Source: Patiria pectinifera (lineage: Eukaryota; Echinodermata; Asteroidea; Valvatida; Asterinidae). From it: a DNA stretch of 64,000 nt. The first letter of the stretch is position 1, and the number at the start of each line of letters is the position of its first letter. The notes beneath the pieces were generated by a model. That model ran no database searches and was not told the origin of the DNA. It saw only the letters and a list, made by a program, of their open reading frames with translations. Of the stretch, positions 39,091 to 50,605 are shown in pieces. Position numbers and translations under genes: made by a program. The DNA lies in assembly GCA_029964075.1 (NCBI GenBank), contig CM057135.1, forward strand, positions 310,001 to 374,000, given 5' to 3'.

Positions 39091-41765
39091 TTATAAAATT
39101 GAAAGCGACAGACAACAGTTTATTATTTTTTTTAATGAATGTTCCCACCGGCATCGGCTGCATAAGCGACCATAAATAAAGTGCATTCGCGTCGAACCCA
39201 ACGACATTGTCGCACAGCTTATGACCTCCGCGGTCTTGTCTTTTTCATGATAGCGGTGGAAGACAATCGATGGTCCGCCAGCGATGTTTTCCTTGATTAG
39301 GTAGTACAGGTCTTTGTTAGTCTCGTCGATAAGACTAAAGAAGACGTCTTGAGGTAAGGTTTTGAAAAGGTAGTGTAGTGAAAGACAAGGAACGGAAATA
39401 CCGCACCTAAACATATCAATGTTGCGCTCCTTATAGAATGTCACCATCTTCTCTAATGCATTGAGGAAAGGTACAACATCGAGGTTAATATACCATTGCA
39501 GAAAATCCCGAAATTTTGTCATGTTGTTGTCCGCCCAAACCGTGCGACAGTATGCATAATCGTCAGCAGAAATGTTTTCACCTTTTAGCCTGCTGTAAAA
39601 AGCTTTATGCGGTGGAAGCTCGTTATCTTGTAATTTTTCTAAACTGTCCATCCATTCATACGGGAAATAACCTTTTGTCCGTGGACAATCATACGCCTTT
39701 AAACGTTTATCGTACGAATACCCGGGGGCAAGATAATTGCAGATGTCCAAGAATTTCAGTTTTGATCACCATGTAAGACGCGCCGCGCTTTATGATGAAT
39801 TTGATCACGTCTGTTTGCTGTAGTTGAGTGTACAAATGTTTTTGATGACATTCAAGTCGTATCTGCCTGAATTGAACCCAATGACCGGAAGTTCACGTAA
39901 ATAGTCTTCCAAATCCTGCTTCAGTTTGGCAGCATTCGGTGTTTTCGCACGATTGTTTTGGGGGGTTTGGTTTTGAGCCATGCTAAAATTTTCAAACACT
40001 CGTTCGTATTTGTCTTTCAGTAACACGTAAGCTGCATCGCTAATGTGGTGAAGGTGCTCCACCATCTGACTCACGAGGCCAGCAGGGTTACCCTCGGACA
40101 CGAAACATGTCGCGCTTTCGAAATTCGGCACGTTGCTCGCCATACTCACACTGAGAAGTTCAAGTCTTCATCGACGCGAATTCCCTCCTCGTCCAGACGT
40201 TTTGAGATGTCGGGGGGGGGGGGGGCAAGTGGTACGCTCCACCTGCAAATTTGTGTTTAACGTTTAAGTTGCACGTGGGGATGTGACGTTGTAGGTTGAA
40301 CGATCTGGGGGAAACTGTTCTGCACTTCGTACATTCGTAACTTCTGCTGTACTTCTGCCGAAAAGTGATTCTCGTACAAGTTTACGAAGAGGGTACTTGG
40401 GTGATTGCACACGGGTCGACGGATCAGGTGTACTTTTGTTTGGGGGGCATCCGTATCGTCGGTGGGGTCAGTGTTTTGGGGCACTGAGGCTGTAAACCTG
40501 GACATTCACTTCAAACAGAGTCTCCGCTTTTGCCAAGTTCTCCACGGTGATCCCCTTCTCTACCTTCTTGCCGGTGGCCTCTGCAAATGTAGTCGCCGAG
40601 TATCGTGTCCGTCTCTCGAGTGTGTCCAGATCTCCTCCTTGATGAGGTGCGAGGCACCTGAAGAAACAAAGGTTATCGTCATAGGCTCGGCCATTGTGTG
40701 CATTGTGGGTAAGCCCCATAACACCACGATTGTTAGCAATGTAGTCAGGTAGGTCAACATGCGCACCAATGTAAAAATGAGGCATTTTGTTCACGTATAC
40801 TGCCACGTTCATAATTGAAACACTGTCCATTTCGTGTCGGGGCGTTGTTGTCGCACGATTTCTAAAATGTCTACACCCTAAAAATTAGCGATCAGTTGTC
40901 CCAGATCTTGGCGAGAACCAACAGTAAATGGGGTAGGTGTGAAACTAGCATTATTGTCACTTGGGTGAAAGTACTTAAGTTCACCAGTTTCCGTATTGCG
41001 CAAAACAAATCCGAACGATAGACTGATTTTCGAACGACAAGTCAATCGCTTGAAAATTGCTTCCAAAATATTTCTCATGTTGACACCAGGTCGCGTCATT
41101 CTAATATTGTATATGTCTTGTATGGGCCTTCCGGTGATTAGCCGAGATCTGATGGTCCCCCAGTTCTCCCTGTAGACGCGGGACAGATCATCTTCGTTTT
41201 CGTTTCTTTCTTCAGGAAACTGGGCTGGATCCTCTTGAAGTGCGTCGTCATCATCGTGATGATCGTTGTTAATATCAGCGCTGCGATGACATCTCCGGAA
41301 ATGCTTGATGAGAAGGTTCCAACGAGTAAATGATTTACCACACTTTGGGCATCGGCAGGAATCAGAATCACCATCGGCTGAACGGTCGTTGCCGGTGTCA
41401 TTTTCACCTTCTCCTGATGTAGATGGCCAATTGCTACAGCCGGGGCGATCATCGGATGTCGTAACATTACGACCGTTAGTGCTGGCAGCGGGTCCATCCA
41501 CGGGTGGAGTGGCGGGACGGTCGTTGCTGGCATCGGGTCCATCCACGGGTGGAGTGGCAAGACGGTTGTTGCTGGCAGCGTTTCCATCCTGGGGTGGAGT
41601 AGTGCTGACTCGTTTGGCAGTATGGTTGGTACGGACGTGACGTTTCATGTTGTCAATTCGCCGAAAAGTAGCACCGCAGGTTGGGCATGGGAAGCTTCTG
41701 TTGCCGGATGAATAGCCTTATGCCGTTGCAAAGTATCTCTTCTTTGGAGCACGCATCTCTAAAGT
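39091..41765 (-). pseudogene. polB: Zinc-finger PolB of Polinton B, polymerase domain missing
   Basis: From the 5' end on the minus strand: C2H2 fingers (41765-41640 and CPKCGKSFTRWNLLIKHFRRCH near 41310), an acidic linker and a region near 40690 with DNLCFFRCLA. Exonuclease segments follow (PVIGFNSGRYDLN near 39870; DICNYLAPGYSYDK at 39745). After NIAGGPSIVFHRYHEK the frame ends at 39091. Motifs A, B and C of the polymerase are absent, and several frameshifts occur. This element cannot supply replication itself. Confidence 0.82.
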
Positions 41766-43361
41766 TTCCTTGTTTGAAGTCAAATAAATATAAAATGTCG
41801 TTAAGAACAAATGAATAACAAACACTGTGTGATACCGTCGATAGCAATAGTGATTACCGGGAAAAATTTATGCGACTGCTATGTACGGAGGTCTGTGTGT
41901 TTATGAAGTTTTCATTAATAAAATAACAAAGACAAGTCGCGACGTCAACGACAAGTCTTAACAGGCAATCACTCTAATGAATGACAACGGAATAATACAA
42001 AGCGTGACGTCATGGATAGAGATGGACAAGTCTCAACTTGAGAATGGTTCACTCTGTAGATATCGGTAAGATATATGAGAAAAAAGAAGAAGAAGAAGAA
42101 GATATTTTCACGTACCTCATCTCCTCAATTTTCTGATGCAGGCGCCTGATCACATATGGAAAAGTTTCAGGGCTAAAGTCTCAAAAAAATCAGTTGTGTG
42201 TCTATGTGACCTTCGGGACACGCCACGCGTGTACTCAATGGGTCAATGCCCAATCAAGCATTATGCATAACTCCTATGTGTAGCAAGTATGCGTGAGGCC
42301 AGTACCGAAGAGTCCATTGTGACAAATGGGTAAACCGCAACGCGTAACTCCAATAAACAACAGGTGTTTACACAGGCCTACACATTGGAAACATCATCTT
42401 TCTCTATGGCAAAATACAGGACATAGTGAAAAACACAACAATGAAAATAAAGCAACCTGAAAGAAGATCTCACATGAATTTTAGCCATACGAAAATCCCA
42501 AATAAGTTACGGACCCTGCTGGGCTTGCAATCATGCACTTGAATCGACCACGCTGCGCGCATGCCGAATGGTATTCCCTATATAGTAATGGTACGGACCA
42601 CCTTCACTGCACTTAACTTCTTCGACGAATTCCTTCAATTTCCTGTGGGAAAAACCGTATAAGTTCATGTAGGATGAACACTGCATGTGGCAAAAACATA
42701 GTAAGTGCCAATTTCATTTCATATATTTCATATTTTTTCCGTTCAGAGAGCATAAAATACAGCAAATCTAGTCACATCCACCGCGCGGCATTCTGGAAGC
42801 TAGTCAGTGGGACTATAAGTCATGCGAATGTTATGCTAATCCGAGTGCCAGGTCACGACGAATACCATTGAACAGAAGAACGATGGGCTTCAAGTTTTTT
42901 TTTTGATTCCGACGACATTTCTTAGCCAATCACAACGTGATTAACATATGACGCGGGGAGGTAAATAACGCAGAGAATCCTGGAAAACCCGCTGTCATTG
43001 CGTAATGCATTGCCGAGTTACTGCTTCGCAAAGTCGTGAGGGTAAAACTGCGTGTGTCCGACGACATTGAATGCTCTATTCGAGTGAAATTTTGGAATTT
43101 CGTAGGAAAATATATAGAGATTGGAATGCCGGGCGACCCCGGTTTATATGTTTTTTCGTTCGGCGACTAAAACCATTTTTTTCACCGGTGGACCGGATTC
43201 GGAGCGACTGCGGCTAACCCGTTTTGTGCGTAACACAGAAACACGTCCATATCGGTGTTGCAAAGGAGACTGCTTTTCCATATAGTGGTCTTAGAGGAGG
43301 GAAATCGACAGGATTGTAAACAAATCCTCCATCCTGTTAAATACACAAAATAATAATAATA
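41766..43361. other. Upstream region of Polinton B PolB; one possible exon
   Basis: Mostly A/T-rich with no long frame. A minus-strand segment at 42116-42172 is bounded by GAGACTTTAG and a GTACGTG donor, and may be a small upstream exon. Its phase does not match the neighbouring candidate exons, so this is weak. Confidence 0.3.
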
Positions 43362-45513
43362 AAGGTTTTCCCGGACAATTTCGGAAAATGTGCGTTTGAA
43401 TTTGTAAAACATAAATTCAATTTGGCGCCGAGTTTGAGAACGACGTACATCCTGGTTTTATTTTCGCAATAACTAGCATTCATTTCATTTTGCATCAATC
43501 AAATAAATGAATGTGCATAGCGTTTCATTTCAGGGATTACAAATACGTGATTAGGTTTTCGGTTTGACGTATGCGTTGCCGATTATTACGAATGTGCAAT
43601 CCAATTCGCAGAAAATCGATTGTCTATTGTGACACGGGCTGAATTGAACATTCATTTGTTACAATTTAAATTCGCATTTTCTGCATTCAATTTAAATAAA
43701 TTTTACAGGCCTATACAAATCATGATACAACTTTGATTCATTATTTAATCAATGTATGCCTTATTGATCATTAATGTGTTTGTTCTTATACACACACAAA
43801 GGCCTATGTGAAATATAAGCAAATGAAATGTGAAAATGATATAAATATGACCAATATGAAATAAAAAAAAAAGTCATGTAGCCATATTATTGAAACGGTA
43901 AAGGGACACATCACGTGCCATGTTACATGGGATCTGCATGGGGACTTTTTGTTGGTTCATTATCTTAATTGTATTTTAATTTCTTTATGCATTTCTAAAG
44001 GTTCTCTCTCGTTTTATCAGTTCGATTGTCTATCCTTCAATGACCTGTCTACCAAGACATCGAGGGAGATATGTCTGAGAATGGTTGTACTAGGCGGTGC
44101 ATTTCGCAGGTGTCACTTCTCCAATGTTGAGTGCAGCCACCTCCTGGAGACGGGGGGATCTCCAGACTTGCAGGTTCACACCAGCTTGGACTCTTGCGTC
44201 TTGGTTTCCAAATCTGTCCTGCCATTCAGGAAGCCCCAGCGTACGCTTCACTCCCACCTTGAAAGCTGAGTGCGCCATTTCCGTAGGATTTAAGAATGGC
44301 GAGTATGGGGACAGCAACTTGATGGTGAAATTGCCGGCATCAGGGGGTAGTTGGGCTCGGATATGAAGCTGAGCGTTGTCATATATCAGATATATGCGTT
44401 CGCCTGCCGGGAATAACATACTGCATTCTTCTCCAGTCGTCGCTAAGAAATCCTAAAAAGTTGCTCTCGTCACAGTCTCTGATGATATTCTGTGAGCCAC
44501 AAGTCCAACCTCACCAGAAATGGCAAACGTGATGTTGACTTGCTTGCCTCTCTGGCCATGGACGACACGCCTTGCTGGCTCTCCACGAGGAGCGCGACCA
44601 TAAGACCGACGGGTCCATATGTTATACGCAGTCTCGTCAATGAACACAGTGTGGCCAAGGACACCAACCTGAAGAAACCAATTTCCAAATATGACTCGTG
44701 CATCTAATATGCGTGGCTCATTCCTCTGTTCTTGAACATCTTCCGCTAGTTTAAGAGTTATTAGCATACTAGAGTATGCGATGGTACTAGTGGTCACGAA
44801 GGGCTAATCGGGAAGATCAGCTCGCAGTTGAGTATTGAGTTGACGCAAAGTTAGAAGGGGGTTGTCATCTACATATCCTTGAAGGGCATCTCTCATGTCG
44901 TCGTCAACTTTCTGGTTTATGGGTCCTCCTTTCGGCAGCTTGTTACGACGACCATCCCGAAGATATACGCCAACGATTGATCTGGCCGTTGAGTGCTTGA
45001 TGCCCAGCGTATCTGCAGATAGTCAACCTTTTCTTAAGGTTAGGTTTTTATATAGGATTTATTACAATAGTTGGTATGTTTCAAAAGACTACACCTCTTG
45101 GTTTTAGCTCAATTATCATGAATATTCAAAAATTCAATCATTCAATCAAGCATTCCTCAAATGTCACTTAACACATAAATGAATTCCAATGCTTGACCAG
45201 GCATACGTTAAATAACCACTGCGAGGGAAATCGGCTGCACATTTAGCGAAAAAGATTGATGACAAATTAAAAGGAAAATAGGATTGCGGATGTGCCTTCG
45301 ATTTCGCGCTAAAATGAAATGTCAATACACTAAATGCAGTGCACATTCAGGAAATCGTACGCTGATTTTTCACGAATGAATGCACCTTCACGGAAAAGAA
45401 TTATTTGTTAAATAGAAACAGAGATTTGGAACGTTCATTCTATTTCGCACGAAAACGGATGCTTCTTTTACAAATTCGTGTACACATTTTCCGAAATTGT
45501 CCGGGAAAACCTA
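43362..45513 (-). mobile_element. Tc1/mariner-like transposon
   Basis: The left end AAGGTTTTCCCGGACAATTT and right end (inverse, with one mismatch) share a TIR of at least 30 bp, continuing CGGAAAATGTG. TA flanks both sides (43360-43361 and 45514-45515). A broken IS630-type transposase lies inside on the minus strand. Confidence 0.75.
44090..45018 (-). pseudogene. Tc1/mariner-like DDE transposase
   Basis: The N-terminal helix-turn-helix part (about 45018-44810) is followed by the catalytic core: Asp in TVFIDETAYNIW, Asp in IYLIYDNAQLH, and Glu in PFLNPTEMAHSAF. Stops occur near 44808 and 44456. It is non-functional but close to full length. Confidence 0.82.
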
Positions 45514-45649
45514 TAGTAAATATCCTATTTTTTGTGTTTTGTTTTGTTTTGCTTTTTGAGCACATCAGATGATACTCAGTTTCATAGTAAGAAAAAATAA
45601 CAAGAAATGCAACTTCAAACAATAGTTTAAATTAACTAATACATCATTC

Positions 45650-46560
45650 GTTTCGACTTAAAACAGGACCGACGTAAAACAGGTTACAAGGATAAAGAGT
45701 TCTAACAAAATGTAGTAATTGTAGGTGGCCAAATACAAAAATGAAATACATTTTAAGAACGGTCCTGATACGGAATTGGTCGACGTCTTAAAAGGCAAAA
45801 GGTTTGAAGAAAAAAAATATCTTACAGTTTCATGTGTTCGTACATCGCGTCAAACATGTGATAAGGATAAAGAGTTCTAACAAAGTAGCCAAACTGTAGT
45901 TGACCAAGTACAAAACTGAAATATGTTTTAAAAGACGGTACTGATACGCAAACGGTTGGTGTGTTAAATGCAAACATTTTGAAGAAAAACAAATCATGCT
46001 ATTTTTTGTGTTCCCACATAGCATAAAACATGTGAAAAGGATAAAGAGTTCTAACAAAATGCAGTAATTGTAGTTGGCCAAGTACAAACATGAAATATAT
46101 TCTAAGAGATGGTACTGATACGGAAATGACCGACGTCTTAAATGCAAACATTTTGAAGAAAAACAAATCATGCATTTTTATGTGTTCGTACATCGCGTAA
46201 AACATGTGAAAAGGATAAAGAGTTCTAACTAAATGCAGTAATTGTAGTTGGCCAAGTACAAAACTGAAATATATTCGGAGAGACGATACTAATACGCAAG
46301 CGGTTGGTGTGTTAAATGCAAACATTGTTAAGAAATCAAATCATGTAATTTTATATTTTCAGGGCTACATCTCGTAAAATAGGTTATAAATACAAGGATA
46401 AAATACGCAAACGGTTGGTGTGTTAAATGCAAACATTTTGAAGAAATCAAAGCATGTAATTTTATATTTTCAGGGCTACATCTCGTAAAATAGGTTACAA
46501 ATACAAGGATAAAATACGCAAACGGATGGTGTGTTAAATGCAAACATTTTGGAATAAAAT
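45650..46560. repeat. About 170-bp tandem satellite
   Basis: Four longer and two shorter units contain GGATAAAGAGTTCTAACAAA, GTAGTTGGCCAAGTACAAA and TTAAATGCAAACATTTTGAA. The last two units are truncated to about 105-120 bp. It lies in the right arm of Polinton B, next to a candidate first exon. No coding function. Confidence 0.8.
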
Positions 46561-46571
46561 CATGCACTTAC

Positions 46572-46658
46572 GTTTTCATACATCTCATCGGCGATTCTTT
46601 GAATTTCGTCCAGTTCGCTGTCCGTGTAGTCAGGGCTCTCCCAAGGCTGCCGAGACAT
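46572..46658 (-). CDS. Candidate first coding exon near Polinton B right TIR
   Basis: ATG at 46658 opens 29 codons (MSRQPWESPDYTDSELDEIQ and nine more), ending in a consensus GTAAGT donor. A weak TATA-like GGTATAAC lies upstream (RC near 46758). It could be the first exon of the zinc-finger PolB transcript, but no joining exon in phase was found. Confidence 0.35.
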
Positions 46659-46904
46659 AATGACGATGATGGTTGAAGTTCGACGGGAGGTGAAGCTGAC
46701 TATCTAAGATCGGTCGATCACTCAGAAATGAGCGGGCCTTGTGCTGCATCCTAGTTATACCCTCCCAAAGAACACCCGTATTTTCAAAGACACCTTGGCA
46801 ACGACCATTGAGAATTCTTTACATGACAATGTTTGTCACGGTTACTTCTTAGATCCACATTATTCAATGAAGTGATGTTTGTTGTGAAGTCTCTACGGCA
46901 ACCA

Positions 46905-47285
46905 CGGGGCCTTGCCACCGAACATCGGTGCCAGTCTTAGAATTAGAACAGAGACCAATGTGATGGACAGCTCATCTTGTACACTAAGAAACCTCATCTT
47001 AGAAATTAGTAAAGCCCGTTTGATGTTTGTAGTGAAAGTTGCTCCGGCAACCACTTGTACCAGTCTTAGAATTGGAACAGAGGCCAATGTGATGGACAGC
47101 TCATCTTGTACATTAAGAAAGCTCATCTTAGAAATTAGGAAAGCCCGTGTGATGTTTGTTGTGGAAGTTGCTCCGGCAACCACGGGGCCGTGCCACAGAA
47201 CATCGGCACTATTCTTAGAATTAGAACAAAGGCCAATGTGATGGACAGCTTATCTTGTACATTAAGAAAGCTCATCTTTAGAAAT
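46905..47285. repeat. About 140-150-bp tandem repeat
   Basis: About 2.7 units, each with AGAATTAGAACAGAGACCAA, TGTGATGGACAGCTCATCTT and GTTGCTCCGGCAACCAC. Non-coding. Confidence 0.7.
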
Positions 47286-47439
47286 AAGGATGGCTCGCGT
47301 ATTGGTAGTGTAGGCCTATCTATATACTACATAACGTTTTAATTTAATACTACATAACAAATTACATTTAACATCTTTTACAACTGGTCTTGAAAATTAA
47401 AAAAAAAAGCAGATAGTCGTAGGGGACTCAGGAAACCAG

Positions 47440-48130
47440 GGCCTAAGAGCCGTGCTCGCGACTTCACCGCTCTCACACGAGCCTCGAGACAAGTCTCGAG
47501 ACTCCGTTCATGTTACTAGCGTAAAGCCAATGTCGCAATTAACGTGGCTCCGTAGCTCACTGTCGCCACTAAAGTGGCGCCGTAAGCTAAGACATCTTAA
47601 ATTCTAAATAATATTACAACAAAATTTAAAGAAAAAAAACAATAAATAAAGAAATTAAAAAAAAAATCGAAAAAAAAAATCCACCTCACTACTACCTCCA
47701 CCTCACTACCACCTCCACCTCACTACCACCTCCACCTCATTACCACCTCCACCTCACCTCACTACCATTTCACCTCCACCTCACTAACTCCTCACCTCCA
47801 CCTCACCTCCACCTCACCCCGCCTCACCACCTTGCCTCACGCCTCACCTCGATGCCACCTCATTGGGGGTCGAGGTGCTCAGTATATACTAAAAATCCAC
47901 CTCACTACTACCTCCACCTCACTACCACCTCCACCTCACTACCACCTCCACCCCACTACCACCTCCACCTCACTTCCACCTCCACCTCACTACTACCTCC
48001 ACCTCCACCTCACTACCTCCTCACCTCCACCTCACCTCCACCTCACCCCGCCTCACAACCTCACCATCCTGCCTCACGCCTTACCTCGATGCCACCTCCT
48101 TGGGGGTCGAGGTGCTCAGTATATACTACT
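47440..48130 (-). repeat. Polinton B right terminal inverted repeat, tip duplicated
   Basis: Inverse of 3247-3850: one copy of the CGGAGCCAC unit (about 47450-47585), an A/T-rich stretch, then the CCACCTCAC minisatellite. The terminal block ending GGTCGAGGTGCTCAGTATAT occurs twice (ends near 47890 and 48127), so the right tip carries a duplication of about 235 bp. Confidence 0.75.
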
Positions 48131-48135
48131 AAGAA

Positions 48136-48409
48136 CTCACCAACGACTTGAGTTGATTCTGATCCTATTACAAGCGCGAGTATGGCAGGTGTTTTGAGCG
48201 ACGTTTGTTACAAGTACAGAACTTTTATATCGCCCGTAATAGCTACGATTATCACAAAAAAACATTTGAAATTTAACAACCCTAATATAATAAATGGAAG
48301 ATCAGAAAGCAGCGACAACAACGCCTTTGGCTCAACCAGCATAGACAGAGACACCCCAACCATTAAAAAGAGCGTCATCACCGACGGTAACGAGAGTGAC
48401 CAAGACTAA
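48136..48409 (+). pseudogene. A1 conserved unknown protein, 3' half
   Basis: It continues the gene begun at 2932. A small duplication/indel near 48155 shifts the frame; from 48182 the frame is open to 48409 and matches the C-terminal part of the A2 gene. Confidence 0.75.
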
Positions 48410-48640
48410 AAATCCTAAACGAATACAGCAGGGTAAAGCTTTAGCCGAGCACAATAGACAGATGAAGTTAAAATTAGCAAAAATGGATGTAACATCAGAC
48501 GACGCTACGAGCTCGCCGGATTACAGCTCTTGGGGTTGCTGATATTTAAAAGTAAGGCAACTGCGCCGGTAGTAAAGCCAGTGCCGGTAGTAAGGCAACC
48601 CACTACACCCATCGTCCCCAAAACACTAGACATGGAATAA
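48296..48640 (+). pseudogene. A1 copy of single-TM basic protein
   Basis: Homologous to 18947-19330. An in-frame TAG near 48344 and a deletion of most of the membrane segment near 48530 inactivate it. Confidence 0.7.
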
Positions 48641-48672
48641 ACGGCAATTTAAAAATTGTTATATTAAAAACG

Positions 48673-48915
48673 ATGAGTAACTTTGACAACAGCGGAATAG
48701 CAAATACGATTTATCACGGAGCCGTCATATCGGGTCTTTCGATGGGATACGCCATGGTAGGAAATAAACTACTCAAAATGAAAGCGCCGGATCTAAATAA
48801 ACTAAGCGTAGAAGATATGGGTAAATTGACGGGTATTATAAGTGGAGCTCTGGCCACGCAAAATTGGTTGGTGACCCAGGGTATACTACCGGGCAGTATC
48901 GTCAAAACGGTGTAA
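48673..48915 (+). CDS. A1 copy of the 80-aa hydrophobic protein, intact
   Basis: Same length as the A2 gene (19364-19606) with a handful of amino-acid differences and no break. It stands out in an otherwise decayed copy, though at 80 codons this may be chance. Function is unknown. Confidence 0.65.
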   Translation: MSNFDNSGIANTIYHGAVISGLSMGYAMVGNKLLKMKAPDLNKLSVEDMGKLTGIISGALATQNWLVTQGILPGSIVKTV

Positions 48916-48933
48916 TTTAAATAGGTTTAGTAA

Positions 48934-49443
48934 ATGGCTGAAGGAGGACCTGAGATAGATCCCTTTGACTATAACGAAGACGACGATGATGTAGCAGAGA
49001 CCAATGTAGATGACACTTTTGATACTCCTGCACCACCAATCCTCACTACTGACATAGATGAGGTTTTATATCGAGAAAGAAAAGTGATCACACGATGATT
49101 TTCACAAGAATTTTAACAGAGGTGACAGACCATTACTTCCACAATACGAAAATTTCGTCAGCAATGAAGACGGTCTATTTTACCAGACGGAGAAAGGTCC
49201 AGTAAGGTTGACGGATATAAGAATTATTGGGTCTACTGAGTATAGAAAAAAATGCAAAAGCGTTAGGTTTTAAACCTAGAGATTTTATTAGAAAAGGATT
49301 GGGTTTTAAGGATTATAAAATTAACCCGCTCGAACAAGTGCAACCCGAGAGCATCCCCATGACAGAACTACCCAGCGTCACCGGTGAGGAAACCGAGATT
49401 ATAGACGAATTACAACGCGACACCGGCGCTCAAACGGAAGCTT
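48934..49443 (+). pseudogene. A1 coiled-coil membrane protein, truncated
   Basis: It has the acidic N-terminus (MAEGGPEIDPFDYNEDDDDV) and part of the globular region with frame breaks near 49095 and 49230. It is cut near 49443, where a deletion joins it to the 3' end of the convergent minus-strand gene within GGTGTTGGTG repeats. Confidence 0.7.
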
Positions 49444-49504
49444 GCTGTTGGTGTTGGTGATACAATATTGTTCGTCATAGGCTCTGCAGGTGTTGGTGGC
49501 GCGA

Positions 49505-50565
49505 CGTCATCGGTGTCATCAAAAGAGTCGTCCGGTTAAGGTTGTGAGTTTAAATCTAACATCAAACCAGTTTTCATACTCTGGGTAGCGATTTGAAGAT
49601 TGTTGTTATATCCGTCGTGCGTTCCAACCCTCAAGTTCATATCCGATGGAATTAAATACAACCCTGGTTTCACAACAAAATTTAAAGGCGTTCTGGCATA
49701 CTGCAAAGAGTCTTGAAATTGATCGATACTCGTTTCCATGTCGTCCATTGATGATATCTTCAACTATGACGTTAAATTGTCTGTGAGCGTCTAATCCGGT
49801 TCCCGGTGTTAATACGCTTGTTTTTGTTTGAGCCTGCGCACCGAGTAAAGCGTACATGTAAGATCTAATCGATTCGTTGATCTTTATGATTCCCGCGGGG
49901 GTAAACGAACTCGTGGTGGGTATAAAATGTAACCAAGCCTTTTGTACCGATTCGTTTTGTTCGGGTACGGGTACGCAAGAATTGACCCAGTAATAAGCTA
50001 TACCTAAACCGTTAGAATGTGTGTCTCTCGTCTGTTTAAACGACTTGTTTTGATCTATGCCAAACAACAAACAGGTATTGGTAAAAGCTCTGAGATAATA
50101 ACTGTTGTCTAGAGCGTTAAATGCGTCATCTCCCGGTAAAAGAGCTTCAAAGTCATAGAGGTTTTTTTAAACCGTAAAGTATAAATGAAAGTTAAAGATG
50201 GCCCAAACGTAACGGTTGCTCGCGTTTAAAAGATCGAATCCAACACCGCAGCCCGTAGTAGCGCAGTAATTTAACTGATTTTGATAAAACGACATGGGGT
50301 ATGATTTCCAACGATCTACATTCCCGTCCGTTGCGATGCGAGGCAATTTATAGTCCGAGGTTAAGTCGGGAAACAAGCTTAAAAACCCGTTAGTATTATT
50401 AACTATGACCTTCAGTTCACTGGGTTTCGTGCTGTTTAAAAACTTTGCTTGGGATGCAGCTTGATGCTTTAGCTCGTTTTTTTTGGCTACATTTTGATTG
50501 ATTTGTTTCGTTACCTGATCAGCTATACCTAATATCTGTTTTTTTAACGACTCAAAATCACTCAT
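49505..50565 (-). pseudogene. A1 copy of large conserved unknown protein
   Basis: ATG at 50565. It lacks the nonsense codon found in A2 near 22230, but is broken near 50170 and 50075-49990 and by a deletion near 49745. The Pro-Thr tail is mostly deleted. Confidence 0.7.
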
Positions 50566-50605
50566 TATTTTAGTTTCAGTTTTAATATAAAAGACTTTAA
50601 AATAA

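Larger units (their letters stand above)
3247..48130 (-). mobile_element. Polinton B, with nested insertions
   Basis: The left end (3251 AGTGTATACTGAGC) and right end (48127 inward on the minus strand, AGTATATACTGAGC) form a terminal inverted repeat. It is flanked by AAGAA at 3242-3246 and 48131-48135, and the interrupted A1 gene continues across it. Between the ends lie a WW/PC4-like gene (plus strand) and a classical Polinton gene set on the minus strand (41.8 to 31.5 kb). Removing transposon C and the LTR element leaves about 17-18 kb, a normal Polinton length. The terminal 3-4 bases differ between ends, so exact termini are uncertain. Confidence 0.8.

Noticed and set aside
45650-46560. 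CRISPR-like array
   Set aside because: Units are long (about 105-175 bp) contiguous tandem repeats without short repeats and unique spacers; no cas genes.
45830-46567. Minus-strand frames with repeated Phe/Leu-rich segments
   Set aside because: They follow the 170-bp satellite period and have no gene context.
42116-46658. Joining exons 46572-46658, 42116-42172 and the zinc-finger PolB into one gene model
   Set aside because: Exon phases do not agree (0, then 2, then 0), so the model is unsupported without transcripts.
47832-48197. Plus-strand frames rich in His, Thr, Ser and Pro
   Set aside because: They are translations of the CCACCTCAC minisatellite in the right TIR, not a gene.
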